Notes: generated by a model from the letters alone, not told the origin. A stretch of 64,000 nt of DNA from Flavobacteriales bacterium (GCA_002692065.1 NZJX01000017.1:18922-82921); one strand, 5' to 3'. Counted from the stretch's first letter, positions 1 to 9,818 are shown. Program-made: numbers and translations.

Positions 1-3000
1 AATTTCATTGGGGCCAGTTCCAAGATCATACTGGTAATCATCATCTTTTCCATCAGGAATTGAATCACCAGTCAAATTGTCGACTAAATCTAAATAATCT
101 TCTCCATTATCAATACATCCTTGAATTCTTGCAATACAACTACCATCAGAAATATTGGCATTAATATTATAATTAATTGCAGAGATATTTGTACAACCAG
201 AAATCAAAGCTTGACATGAGCCATCATCAAAATTGGCTAATGGGTTGTAATTTGAGGATAGAGGATCCGTACAACCTAAAATTACCGGAATACATGAGCC
301 ATCATTAACATTTGCAGTGTCAACATAATTAAAAGCTTCATTGTCAGTACAACCTAAAATTACTGGAATACAACCAAAATTAAGATTCGCAAAAACATCA
401 AAATTAAATGCAGCCTGATCTGTACAACCAATGGATATTTGTTCACAAATAAATTCATTTGAAGTATTAATTGAATAATCTTCACAAGAAAGATTGTCTC
501 CTAAAGAACAGTTGTCATAACATTGGGGATATTGATTTATTTGACATCTAAAGTTTATTGATTGAGGATTAAGACATCCCTCAATAACTTCAATACAAGA
601 GCCATCATCAGTATTAATATCAATACTTGTATTGTTCGTAAGTGGATTTTTTTCCCCGTCCAAATCATAATCATTGTAATTGAATGCACTAGGGTCAGTA
701 CACCCGAATATAACTGGAAAACAAGAGCCATCGTCAATATTTGCAGAATTGTCATAATTAAAAGCTCCAGGAACAGTACAACCTTCTCTTATTGGAATAC
801 ATCCAAATTCTGAATTTGCTAACTGATTATAATTAAAAGCTGGTAAATTATCTGGAGTTATATTATCCTCACCTGGCCCTGTCCCAAGATCATACTGGTA
901 ATCATCATCAACTCCGTCGGGGATAAATTCTCCTGAGGCATTATTAACTATATCTAAAAATTGTTCACCGTTGTCAGTACATCCAAAAAAAGTTAATATA
1001 CATGAATTATTACTTGTATTTGCATTAACGTAATAATTTAATGCATCAGGATTCATACATCCCTCTATCACTGGAATACAATTTCCTTGTTGGGTATTAA
1101 CATCAAATCCATTTATTCCTGTTACAGTTCCCGTTGGATTTTCTAGAGTTACATTATAGTTAAATGCAGTAGGATCAGTACATCCTCCAACAACAGGATA
1201 ACAAGATCCATCATCAGTATTTACGTCGATATAATTATCATTTGTAATTTGTCCATCAGGATTTTGGTCAGTAAAATTATAGTTAAAAGCTAATGAATCG
1301 AGACATCCTTCAATAACAGGATAACAAGATCCATCATCAGTATTTACTTCATCTTGAATAATATTTCCAGATGGTTCATAATAATTAAATGCATTTGGAT
1401 CGCTTAAACACCCATACTTAATTTCAATACATAAAGAACTATCATTTGTATTAACATTTAATGTAGTATCTTGATAGTTATAATCATTTCGAAAATTATC
1501 AAAATCATAGTCATTAAAATTAAAAGAAAGTGTATCCATGCATCCTAATATTACAGGATAACAAGGACTGGAAATATCATCATAACTAAATGCATCAACA
1601 TTTGCTGAAATATCAAAATTAAAAGAATTGTTATCCATACAACCAAAGTAAATTGGATTTACACATAAGTTAAAATCATAAATATTCCATAAACTATCTG
1701 AAGTTTTTGTAAGTAACTGTAAATCATAATAATATTCAACAAATGTTGAATCATTACAATGAAATACTGCATCTTCTATACATTGATTTTCGTTGTCAAT
1801 TATATTTCCAGATAAATGAAGGATTGTTCCATCAATTTGATTAAGATTAATATCATAAAAGCCAAGTTGTGAGTCGTCATTGCAATAAAATATCACAGAA
1901 TCTCCAGTACACAATGAATTATTAATTATATTACCATAATCAGAAGACAAACCGTCAATGACATTATCACTGTAATAGTAACTAGCATTTGAAGAATCAT
2001 TACAATATCCAATAATATTTGCTATACACAGAGATTCATCAATAACATTTCCACTATTTACAATTTCAATATTATAATCTTGTTGAAAATTATCAAACCC
2101 ATAATATCCTATGGAATTTAAATCAGGACAATAAAAATCTACAGAGTCTAAACAAAGTGAATTATCAATAATATTTCCTCCCTCTTGTCTAGAATTTAAT
2201 GAATCTACATTCAAATTAATGCCATAATATTGAATAAAATTAGGATTATTACAATACAATAGAGATTGAGTAGGATCACAAATTTCATTATTTTCATAAT
2301 TCCCATTGAATAATTCTTGATAAGAACCATTATCAACATTACCAGTCGGATAAAATGAAATAGAATTTATATCACCACAGTACTCTTTTTTCTGAGTAAT
2401 ACATGAAGAAATATGAGGGAAATTTCCAAAATAGTCAATATAATTTGCTTGTCCATTCAAATAGTCTTGATAATATTGTCCCTCTAAATACCAGGAATCT
2501 GCACAATAAAATTCAACAGAATCAGTTCCACAAGATCCATTATCAAAATCAGCTAGGTATCCCTGAGTCCAGTAATTTAATAAATTTTCGTCAGTACAAC
2601 CGGGACTGTAATAACAACCTCCATTGTCAGTGTTTGCATTAATATTGTAATTTGAAGCAAGTATGTCTGTACATCCAAATAATTTTGGAATACATTCTGA
2701 CTGAGTATTAACATCTATAAAGACATTATCAACAGGATTAATGAAATTAAATGCGTCTATATCATCCAAGCAACCTTCAATTATTGGATAACAAGTATTA
2801 TCATTAATATTTGATTGAGGATTGTAATTTTTTGCAGCTAAATCATCAGCAATGTAATTATCACTATCGTTTTCACTTGATCCCAAATCCCACTGATAAT
2901 CATCATCTATTCCATCTGAAATAGTATCTAAACTAAAATTAGAAATTAAATCAAGAAAAGGTTCACCGTTGTCAATACAACCATAAATTGGCTCTAAACA

Positions 3001-6000
3001 AGTTCCGTTATCAATAGTTACTAAAGGGTTGAAGTTAATTGATAATGGATTAGAGCAACCATAAATATTGTATACACATAAACTACTGTCAGGTGTATTT
3101 ATATCTATAAATTCATTTCCAATTGGTTCTAAATAATTTATTGCAAGTTCATCTGTACAACCTGTAATTACTGGAACACATCTACTGACACCAGTCGAAT
3201 ATGTTGCAGATAAATTTGCTAGAGGATTATACATTGAAAAAGCTGAAGAATCTATACATCCAGAAATTGAAGGAATACAATTTGAAGGTTGGTACTCAGT
3301 AGTAACATTTAACTCTGAGTAACCAGTATAACCTGAAGGATTATCTTCTGTTTCATTAAAGTTTGATGCTTCTTGATCAGTACAACCATAAATAAATGGA
3401 AAACATTCTGAATCCGTATTTATGTCATGAAATGGATCTCCAATAGGAGCAACATAATTTACTGCTCCAATATCAGATCTACAACCCGTGATTATTGGTA
3501 TACAAAGTTCTTCCACATGAAAATTTACATCTAAATTTATATTTCCAACTGGATTAATAAAATTAAAAGCAGGTAAACCATCTCCATTTCTATCATACAG
3601 ACCGTCATCATCAATACCGTCAGGGACTTCTACTCCACTGATATTATTTATCAAATCTTGAAATACACTTCCATTATCCATACATCCTCTAATCTCAGGA
3701 TAACAACTTCCATCATCAATTGTGGCATTCATGTTGTAATTAGCAGATTCTACATCTGTACATCCCTCATTTCTTAGTGCAATACAACCAGGATTTGGAA
3801 TTCCATCTCCATTTATATCGTAATATCCATCATCATCAAGTGAATCTTGACCAACAGCATTAGTAATGTTATTATAAAAATCTTGAAATACAGAACCATC
3901 ATCGAAACCACCAAATCCATCTTCAACAGCATATTGATTATAATTTAAAAAATCTGGGCTCATACAACCAACTATTGTCACTTGCCACATAAAATTGAAC
4001 TCAATTGAGGCCATTACAGCAAAAGAGCCAGACTCATACTGGTTTGTGCTAACTCCTCCAGCAATAGGTTGAAAAACAGGTTCAATGCTATATAGTAATC
4101 CATCAGGAGTTAAAAGTCTCCACTGAATTATTTCAGAGTTCAAAAAACCATCTTGTTCACTTGTAAAAGAATCATCACCAAAAATTGGAAAACCTAAACT
4201 TGATCCTGAATTTGGATCAATGTTATCTTCGAATTCATATAAAGAAGTACCAGCACATGTCAAATCTAGAAGTGTACCATAAAATGCTCCAATAATAGAA
4301 CCCTCAGGGACGGGGTTGAAATTATTGAAACTTCCCTGCATTGCAATGTTATCAGGAATCAAAATTGACATATTATTATTGGTCTCAATAAAATTAAAAT
4401 CAACATCTTCACCTGCCTCAAATTCACATGAACCATCGTCAACATTCGCATTTGGATTATAAGTTTGTTCTGTAGCTGCAGAATTCACACAACCAAATGA
4501 AACTGGTGTAGCGCAATCATTTAATGTTTCATTAGTAGCTACATAACCTTGATTATGAAATTCAGCAAAAGTAGAATCCATGCAACCAAATAAAATACAT
4601 GGATTATTTGGATCGTCAATAGTAGCCAAAGGATTAAAATTCCATGCAAAAGTATTCGTACATCCATAAATATGAAGTATTTGGCAAGAGCCATCATCTA
4701 CATTATAAAATACATTATATTCCAAGTAATTTGGATTTGTACAACCTGCATATGGATATGTTTCACATGATCCGTCATCTATATTTGCACTCACGTTGTA
4801 CTCCAAATATTCTGGGTTAGTACAACCGTAAACTATTAGTTCCCCGCATTCACTTGGATTAGATAGGGTTGCTAAAGGATTAAAATTTAATACCGTAGAA
4901 TTCATACATCCAACAATTGGGTCATATAAACACGAATAATCTTTTAAGTTGGCTAATGGATTGTAGTTATTTGCTGTAGAGTCTAAACAACCTGGAACGA
5001 TTAATTCTAAACATTGACTTACATCACTAATATTAGCCATTACATTATACTCTAAATATTGATCATTCATGCAACCTACAACAATAGGAATACATGAAGA
5101 TTGAACAGAAATAACTGCGTTAGGATTAAAATTGTACATTGTTTCATCCATACAACCATGTAACTTTTCACATAGGGTTTGATCAAAATCTGTAGCTGTA
5201 AGACTGTAATTAAGTGCATCTAAATCACCACAACCAATAGTTTCAATTTCATCGCAAATACCATCTCCATCAATATCATTGATACAATTGTTGTCACAAT
5301 CAAAATATGAATACGAAGGATAGTAGCAATTGTTTTGATTATAAAAAGATGTAGTTACAGATGAATTGTAATTACATGCATCAATATCAGAACAGCCGTT
5401 AATATCAAGTTCATCGCAAATTCCATTTTGATCAATGTCACTTATACAAAAACCTTCGCAATTGTAATATTGAGAGGCATATTCACAATTTTGGCTGTCA
5501 TCGGTAGCAAATTCATTATAATTACAAGCAGTTTGATCTAAACAACCAAGAATTTCTAATTCATTACAAACTCCATCAAAGTCATCATCATTAATACAAT
5601 CACCATTGCAGTTTTTAAAAATATTATCAGGATAGATACAAGACGAGTTATTTGAATTTGATGCTAAAGGATTAAAATTACATGCAGTTGTATCGGTACA
5701 ATCTTGAATAAATAAAGTTATACAAAGATTATCATTTATCTGGTCATACGATCCAGAAGGTTGATATTCCACATAATTTATATTACTGCACCCAAATGTA
5801 ATTTCACAAGAGCCATCATCTTCAGTTGCGAATTCATTATAATTTGGAGCTGTTTCAGAGGTACAACCAAGAATTTCTTCAGGACTAATACCTGAACCAT
5901 AATTACAAAATCCATCTCCATCGTCATCATTAGAAAAAATTATTGAATTTTGACAAATTTCACATCCTTGAGCAAAATAACAAGAACCATCATCGCTATT

Positions 6001-7755
6001 TACTTGACTATCATAATTACAAGCGTCAATATTTAGACATCCATATACATAATCTTCACATGAACCATTATCTACTTCTGCATTTGAATTATAATTAAAT
6101 GCTGAAATATTAGTACAACCTTGAATCTGTTCCTCATCACATACATTATCATTATTGATATCGTTAAAACATTCTCCAGAATATATAATTGAATCTCCAA
6201 CTAACGTTTCAACACAATATTCATAAAATCCAATTATAATACACAAATCATTGTCATAATTTGCAGGATTAAGATCAGGATTGTAGTTACATGCACCGAA
6301 AATCCCACAACCAGGATCTGAAAATTCACAAGAATTATCTTCAACATTTGCAGATGAGTTAAAATTATCAGCTATAAGATTAGTACATCCAAAAATAAAT
6401 TCAATTGATCCAGTGTCGTCAATTGATTCAGTAAATTGTTCGGCATCAAAAATTCTTTGATCAATTGTAGCAACAAATTGTTCTTCAGTTTCACTAAAAT
6501 TATCGAAATTATCAATTAAAATTTGATAAATAACTAAAGATTGAGACCTAGTTATACCTGATGAAATTGATAAAATAAATACATAATCATCAGAAATATT
6601 TAATTGGGTTGCAATTAGTGATTCTAAATTTTCAATAAAAATAATTGAATCTGATGTCGATTGTAAAACTGAGGATTCAATATTTATATATATATTTCCA
6701 ACATAAGAATAACCACATCCTCCTTCTTGATAATAAATACAACCAAAATTATCAGTCGCTAAAATATCATAATTACATGCACTTTGATCAGTACAACCCA
6801 AGACCTCATCGCTATCACACACTCCATCATCATCTGAATCGTTATCTACAACAGTTCCATCATCACAAGAATCACAAATACCATCAGTATATGTACATAA
6901 AGAATTATCACTATCTGTTGCAGAATCATTATAATTACATGCACTTTGATCAGTACAACCTAAGATCTCATCACTATCACATACTCCATCATCATCTGAA
7001 TCGTTATCTACAATAATTCCATCATCACATGTATCACAAATACCATCAGTGTAAGTACACAAAGAATTATCACTATCTGTTGTAATATTATCATCATAAT
7101 TACATGCGCTTTGATTTTTACATCCAAAGACCTCATCGCTATCACACACCCCGTCATCATCTGAATCGTTATCTACAATAATTCCATCATCACATGTATC
7201 ACATATTTGATCCGTATATTCACAAGAACCATCATCATTAGTTGCATTCAAGTTATAATTACATGCACTTTGATCAGTACAACCATCTAAGTTAGGTATC
7301 TCACAATTTAATATCACTTCAATACTAGTTATAGATGACAATCCATTTCCAATGAAATTATTTGGTGATTGAAAAGAACTACTAAATCCTAGAATATTTA
7401 CATCATATAGTAAATTACCGTCAACTATTTGATAGAAAATTGAACCATTTGATAAAAATCCATCATCTTCATCTGTAATGGCATCATCACCCCAAACGGA
7501 TAAAGAACTTTGTGAGCCATCTGATGAAATTTCTGCTGAACCAAAAACATTACCTAAGCCATCTGTAGCAACAATATATGGATTTGAACTAGTTAAACCA
7601 AGCGATGAAGTAACTCCATCTTGAACAAATACGGTCATATTATTACCTGTATTTATTTGAACTTGTTGCGGTAATGTACAATCTTCTTGAGCTTCAAGTA
7701 TAAATCCTGTACTGAAAAAAAGGCTTAATATTAATTTAAATCTATTGAAATTCAT
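1..7755 (-). CDS. Giant secreted Cys/Asp-rich repeat protein (partial, C-terminus beyond left edge)
   Basis: Reverse strand reads ATG at 7755-7753 (MNFNRFKLILSLFFSTGFILEAQEDC..., signal peptide-like) and stays in one frame to position 1 (7755 = 3 x 2585). Repeat-start codons GGT TGT AC at 193-198, 2596-2601, 4741-4746 and 7279-7284 are all in the same phase. Repeats such as GCTDPTAFNYN, GCTDQSACNYN, NVDDGSC. Not in the ORF track, presumably because it has no stop inside the window. Confidence 0.93.
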   Translation of the reverse strand, partial: MNFNRFKLILSLFFSTGFILEAQEDCTLPQQVQINTGNNMTVFVQDGVTSSLGLTSSNPYIVATDGLGNVFGSAEISSDGSQSSLSVWGDDAITDEDDGFLSNGSIFYQIVDGNLLYDVNILGFSSSFQSPNNFIGNGLSSITSIEVILNCEIPNLDGCTDQSACNYNLNATNDDGSCEYTDQICDTCDDGIIVDNDSDDDGVCDSDEVFGCKNQSACNYDDNITTDSDNSLCTYTDGICDTCDDGIIVDNDSDDDGVCDSDEILGCTDQSACNYNDSATDSDNSLCTYTDGICDSCDDGTVVDNDSDDDGVCDSDEVLGCTDQSACNYDILATDNFGCIYYQEGGCGYSYVGNIYINIESSVLQSTSDSIIFIENLESLIATQLNISDDYVFILSISSGITRSQSLVIYQILIDNFDNFSETEEQFVATIDQRIFDAEQFTESIDDTGSIEFIFGCTNLIADNFNSSANVEDNSCEFSDPGCGIFGACNYNPDLNPANYDNDLCIIIGFYEYCVETLVGDSIIYSGECFNDINNDNVCDEEQIQGCTNISAFNYNSNAEVDNGSCEDYVYGCLNIDACNYDSQVNSDDGSCYFAQGCEICQNSIIFSNDDDGDGFCNYGSGISPEEILGCTSETAPNYNEFATEDDGSCEITFGCSNINYVEYQPSGSYDQINDNLCITLFIQDCTDTTACNFNPLASNSNNSSCIYPDNIFKNCNGDCINDDDFDGVCNELEILGCLDQTACNYNEFATDDSQNCEYASQYYNCEGFCISDIDQNGICDELDINGCSDIDACNYNSSVTTSFYNQNNCYYPSYSYFDCDNNCINDIDGDGICDEIETIGCGDLDALNYSLTATDFDQTLCEKLHGCMDETMYNFNPNAVISVQSSCIPIVVGCMNDQYLEYNVMANISDVSQCLELIVPGCLDSTANNYNPLANLKDYSCLYDPIVGCMNSTVLNFNPLATLSNPSECGELIVYGCTNPEYLEYNVSANIDDGSCETYPYAGCTNPNYLEYNVFYNVDDGSCQILHIYGCTNTFAWNFNPLATIDDPNNPCILFGCMDSTFAEFHNQGYVATNETLNDCATPVSFGCVNSAATEQTYNPNANVDDGSCEFEAGEDVDFNFIETNNNMSILIPDNIAMQGSFNNFNPVPEGSIIGAFYGTLLDLTCAGTSLYEFEDNIDPNSGSSLGFPIFGDDSFTSEQDGFLNSEIIQWRLLTPDGLLYSIEPVFQPIAGGVSTNQYESGSFAVMASIEFNFMWQVTIVGCMSPDFLNYNQYAVEDGFGGFDDGSVFQDFYNNITNAVGQDSLDDDGYYDINGDGIPNPGCIALRNEGCTDVESANYNMNATIDDGSCYPEIRGCMDNGSVFQDLINNISGVEVPDGIDDDGLYDRNGDGLPAFNFINPVGNINLDVNFHVEELCIPIITGCRSDIGAVNYVAPIGDPFHDINTDSECFPFIYGCTDQEASNFNETEDNPSGYTGYSELNVTTEYQPSNCIPSISGCIDSSAFSMYNPLANLSATYSTGVSRCVPVITGCTDELAINYLEPIGNEFIDINTPDSSLCVYNIYGCSNPLSINFNPLVTIDNGTCLEPIYGCIDNGEPFLDLISNFSLDTISDGIDDDYQWDLGSSENDSDNYIADDLAAKNYNPQSNINDNTCYPIIEGCLDDIDAFNFINPVDNVFIDVNTQSECIPKLFGCTDILASNYNINANTDNGGCYYSPGCTDENLLNYWTQGYLADFDNGSCGTDSVEFYCADSWYLEGQYYQDYLNGQANYIDYFGNFPHISSCITQKKEYCGDINSISFYPTGNVDNGSYQELFNGNYENNEICDPTQSLLYCNNPNFIQYYGINLNVDSLNSRQEGGNIIDNSLCLDSVDFYCPDLNSIGYYGFDNFQQDYNIEIVNSGNVIDESLCIANIIGYCNDSSNASYYYSDNVIDGLSSDYGNIINNSLCTGDSVIFYCNDDSQLGFYDINLNQIDGTILHLSGNIIDNENQCIEDAVFHCNDSTFVEYYYDLQLLTKTSDSLWNIYDFNLCVNPIYFGCMDNNSFNFDISANVDAFSYDDISSPCYPVILGCMDTLSFNFNDYDFDNFRNDYNYQDTTLNVNTNDSSLCIEIKYGCLSDPNAFNYYEPSGNIIQDEVNTDDGSCYPVIEGCLDSLAFNYNFTDQNPDGQITNDNYIDVNTDDGSCYPVVGGCTDPTAFNYNVTLENPTGTVTGINGFDVNTQQGNCIPVIEGCMNPDALNYYVNANTSNNSCILTFFGCTDNGEQFLDIVNNASGEFIPDGVDDDYQYDLGTGPGEDNITPDNLPAFNYNQLANSEFGCIPIREGCTVPGAFNYDNSANIDDGSCFPVIFGCTDPSAFNYNDYDLDGEKNPLTNNTSIDINTDDGSCIEVIEGCLNPQSINFRCQINQYPQCYDNCSLGDNLSCEDYSINTSNEFICEQISIGCTDQAAFNFDVFANLNFGCIPVILGCTDNEAFNYVDTANVNDGSCIPVILGCTDPLSSNYNPLANFDDGSCQALISGCTNISAINYNINANISDGSCIARIQGCIDNGEDYLDLVDNLTGDSIPDGKDDDYQYDLGTGPNEI
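6791..7285 (-). repeat. Three tandem near-identical ~159-165 bp units encoding 'CDTCDDGIIVDNDSDDDGVCDSDEVLGCTDQSACNY...DSDNSLCTYTDGI'
   Basis: Equivalent 'gtacaacc/ttacatcc' landmarks at 6791, 6953, 7118 and 7277, with high nucleotide identity between units; all spacings are multiples of 3. Confidence 0.85.
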
Positions 7756-7767
7756 ATACATTATATT

Positions 7768-8308
7768 CTAAAAGTTCTTAAACGGAACTAAATCTTTTCT
7801 TCTAGAGAGCTTCATACCTAAAACAGCTGAGGCTCCATCTTTTAAATAAATGGCCATTAATGGTTTTTGATACGTTGGTTCAATTTGATAAATTATATTG
7901 TTTTTTTTTTTGAGCCAACCAAATCATTTTTTCACCCATTTCCATTCCATTATCACTTCCAGGGGGATGTTCTCCCCAAACTGGAATCATATTAAAATCA
8001 TCTTCCTTCCATACTATTGAACTTGCACATTTTAGTCTATTTTTTTTATCGTTATAAAATATACCAACTAAATCACCAGATACAAGAGAATCATCATCAA
8101 AACCAAGAATCATTTCAGATGGGATGGAATCTAACTCTCTAATAGTTTTAATCACAGGGTGCCATTCAGGTAAAACTAATACAGAATGATTAGGACTAGT
8201 CTTTTCAAAAGAAAAGTCAATTTGAGTCTGTGCATAAATTTTGTTTACTGATGTTCCAAAAAAAGTAATCCCAAAAATTAAAACAAATCTTAATAAATAA
8301 TATCTCAT
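7768..8308 (-). CDS. Small secreted protein, apparent 1-nt frameshift at A11 tract (7901-7911); shares a domain with the giant protein
   Basis: ORF track gives 142 aa (7880..8308) with signal peptide MRYYLLRFVLIFGITFFGTSVNKIYAQ. Removing one A from the 11-A run continues as ...AQKKNNIIYQIEPTYQKPLMAIYLKDGASAVLGMKLSRRKDLVPFKNF* with stop at 7768-7770. Confidence 0.7.
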
Positions 8309-8501
8309 AATTATTTATAAACAATATAGTTTAGCTTGCTAATATAAGCATTTTTAAAATTCATATTTAAAAAAATTACAACTAAAATTCTTTCGACAAT
8401 ATTTACTATTTATTTTTACTTATAATTTAAGAAAAAAAAATCTTAAAATCAAATTATTTTAAAGATTGTAATTTATTACTTTAGCTCTAAATTTTAAAAC
8501 T

Positions 8502-9815
8502 TTGAACCACAAACAAATTTTTATTTCTATATGCTTAATTAGCATCAGTTATATTGATGCTCAAAACTTTGAATTGATTAAATCATTTGTAGGAAATACT
8601 GAAAAATCTGAAATTATTAGCTTTACTCCAAATAAAGAGCTTTTATTAAGTGGAGATTTTGCAGGATATCTGAACTATTGGTTTGTTCCAAGGCAAGAAT
8701 TAATTTCTTCAAAAAAATCACACAATGGAAAAATTAATAGAATAAATTTTTCTGAAAATGGTAATTTATTTTTAACTTTTTCATCTGAGGATAATAATGT
8801 TAAAGTTTGGAATTTTAAAAGTCAAAACGTAATTTCTACTTTTTATGTAGAAAAAACTCCTTTTTTCTCAATTTTTTATGATAACAATTCTATATTGATT
8901 GGCGATTCAACAGGAAAAATTTTTCATAAAAATATCTATCAAAATGATAAAGATTCAGTTTTTTTAGAGGAAAAAATTAAAATTAATGACTCATATTTAA
9001 ATCATCAAAAAAAAGAACTTATACTAATAAGTGAAAATTTTTTAAAGATTTTAAATCTTAAAAATTTAAAAAAAAATATTTTTGAAATTTCAAATCCATA
9101 TTCGAGTAAGTTTGTAAAATGTAACTATTATTCTGATAATATTTTAATGACTTGGAGCGAAAATGGTATTGTAACTTTTTGGGATATTCAAGAAAAAAAA
9201 ATATTAAAAGAACTTAGAGCAAAAAATAACTTTTATGAATTGTCTATAAACAAATACAGTAAAATACTTTTAACTGGATATTACAAAGATAAAGCAATAT
9301 TATTTGATTTAATTAATTTAGATTTAGAATTAGAACTAGATGATAATATTCAATTAGTAAATACCTACCTCACTAATGAAGTGAAAGAGTATATGGTAAG
9401 TTCTAGTCAAGAAGGTAGACACAGACTAATGCAAGTTATTGGAGGCCAAAAAATTAAACCTCTAGCTCTCCAGACCAGAAAAATTGAAGTTCAAAAAACC
9501 GAATCTGTTAGCGAAAAAAGAATTCAAATTTCTGTTTGGGATAATGAACAAATAGATGGAGACAAAATCTCACTCAGTTTGAATGGGAAATGGATAATTA
9601 GAAATCATGAGTTGACAAAGGACAAGTATATTATAAATATTGAATTATTAGAAAATCAAATTAATCAACTCGTATTTGTCGCAGAAAATTTAGGAGAAAT
9701 TCCTCCAAACACAACTGCATTAAATATTAATTATAAAGGATATAGTAAAACTCATATTATGAGATCTAATATGGAAAAAAGTGGATCAATAAATTTGTAT
9801 TTGGATAAAAACTGA
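8502..9815 (+). CDS. Secreted WD40-like repeat protein with C-terminal beta-domain
   Basis: ORF 437 aa, TTG start, signal peptide-like N-terminus; WD-type blades (SGDFAGYLNYW, SEDNNVKVWNF, SENGIVTFWDI) and C-terminal ISVWDNEQIDGDKISLSLNGKWI...AENLGEIPPNTTALNI. Confidence 0.75.
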   Translation: MNHKQIFISICLISISYIDAQNFELIKSFVGNTEKSEIISFTPNKELLLSGDFAGYLNYWFVPRQELISSKKSHNGKINRINFSENGNLFLTFSSEDNNVKVWNFKSQNVISTFYVEKTPFFSIFYDNNSILIGDSTGKIFHKNIYQNDKDSVFLEEKIKINDSYLNHQKKELILISENFLKILNLKNLKKNIFEISNPYSSKFVKCNYYSDNILMTWSENGIVTFWDIQEKKILKELRAKNNFYELSINKYSKILLTGYYKDKAILFDLINLDLELELDDNIQLVNTYLTNEVKEYMVSSSQEGRHRLMQVIGGQKIKPLALQTRKIEVQKTESVSEKRIQISVWDNEQIDGDKISLSLNGKWIIRNHELTKDKYIINIELLENQINQLVFVAENLGEIPPNTTALNINYKGYSKTHIMRSNMEKSGSINLYLDKN

Positions 9816-9818
9816 AAA

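Noticed and set aside
555-813. ORFs 555..755 (-) and 562..813 (+)
   Set aside because: Out-of-frame shadows of the giant minus-strand coding frame; low-complexity composition follows from its repeats.
2403-2642. Plus-strand ORF of 79 aa
   Set aside because: Antisense shadow of the giant repeat CDS.
6645-7016. Plus-strand 123-aa His/Tyr/Asn-rich ORF with internal repeats
   Set aside because: Antisense reading of the tandem TSP3-like units; repetitiveness is inherited from the sense repeats.
1-7755. Regularly spaced 'acaacc ... gagccatcatca' words resembling a CRISPR or intergenic repeat array
   Set aside because: Spacing is variable, the words stay in one codon phase, and they encode GCT and DDGSC in a continuous ORF; there are no unique fixed-length spacers.
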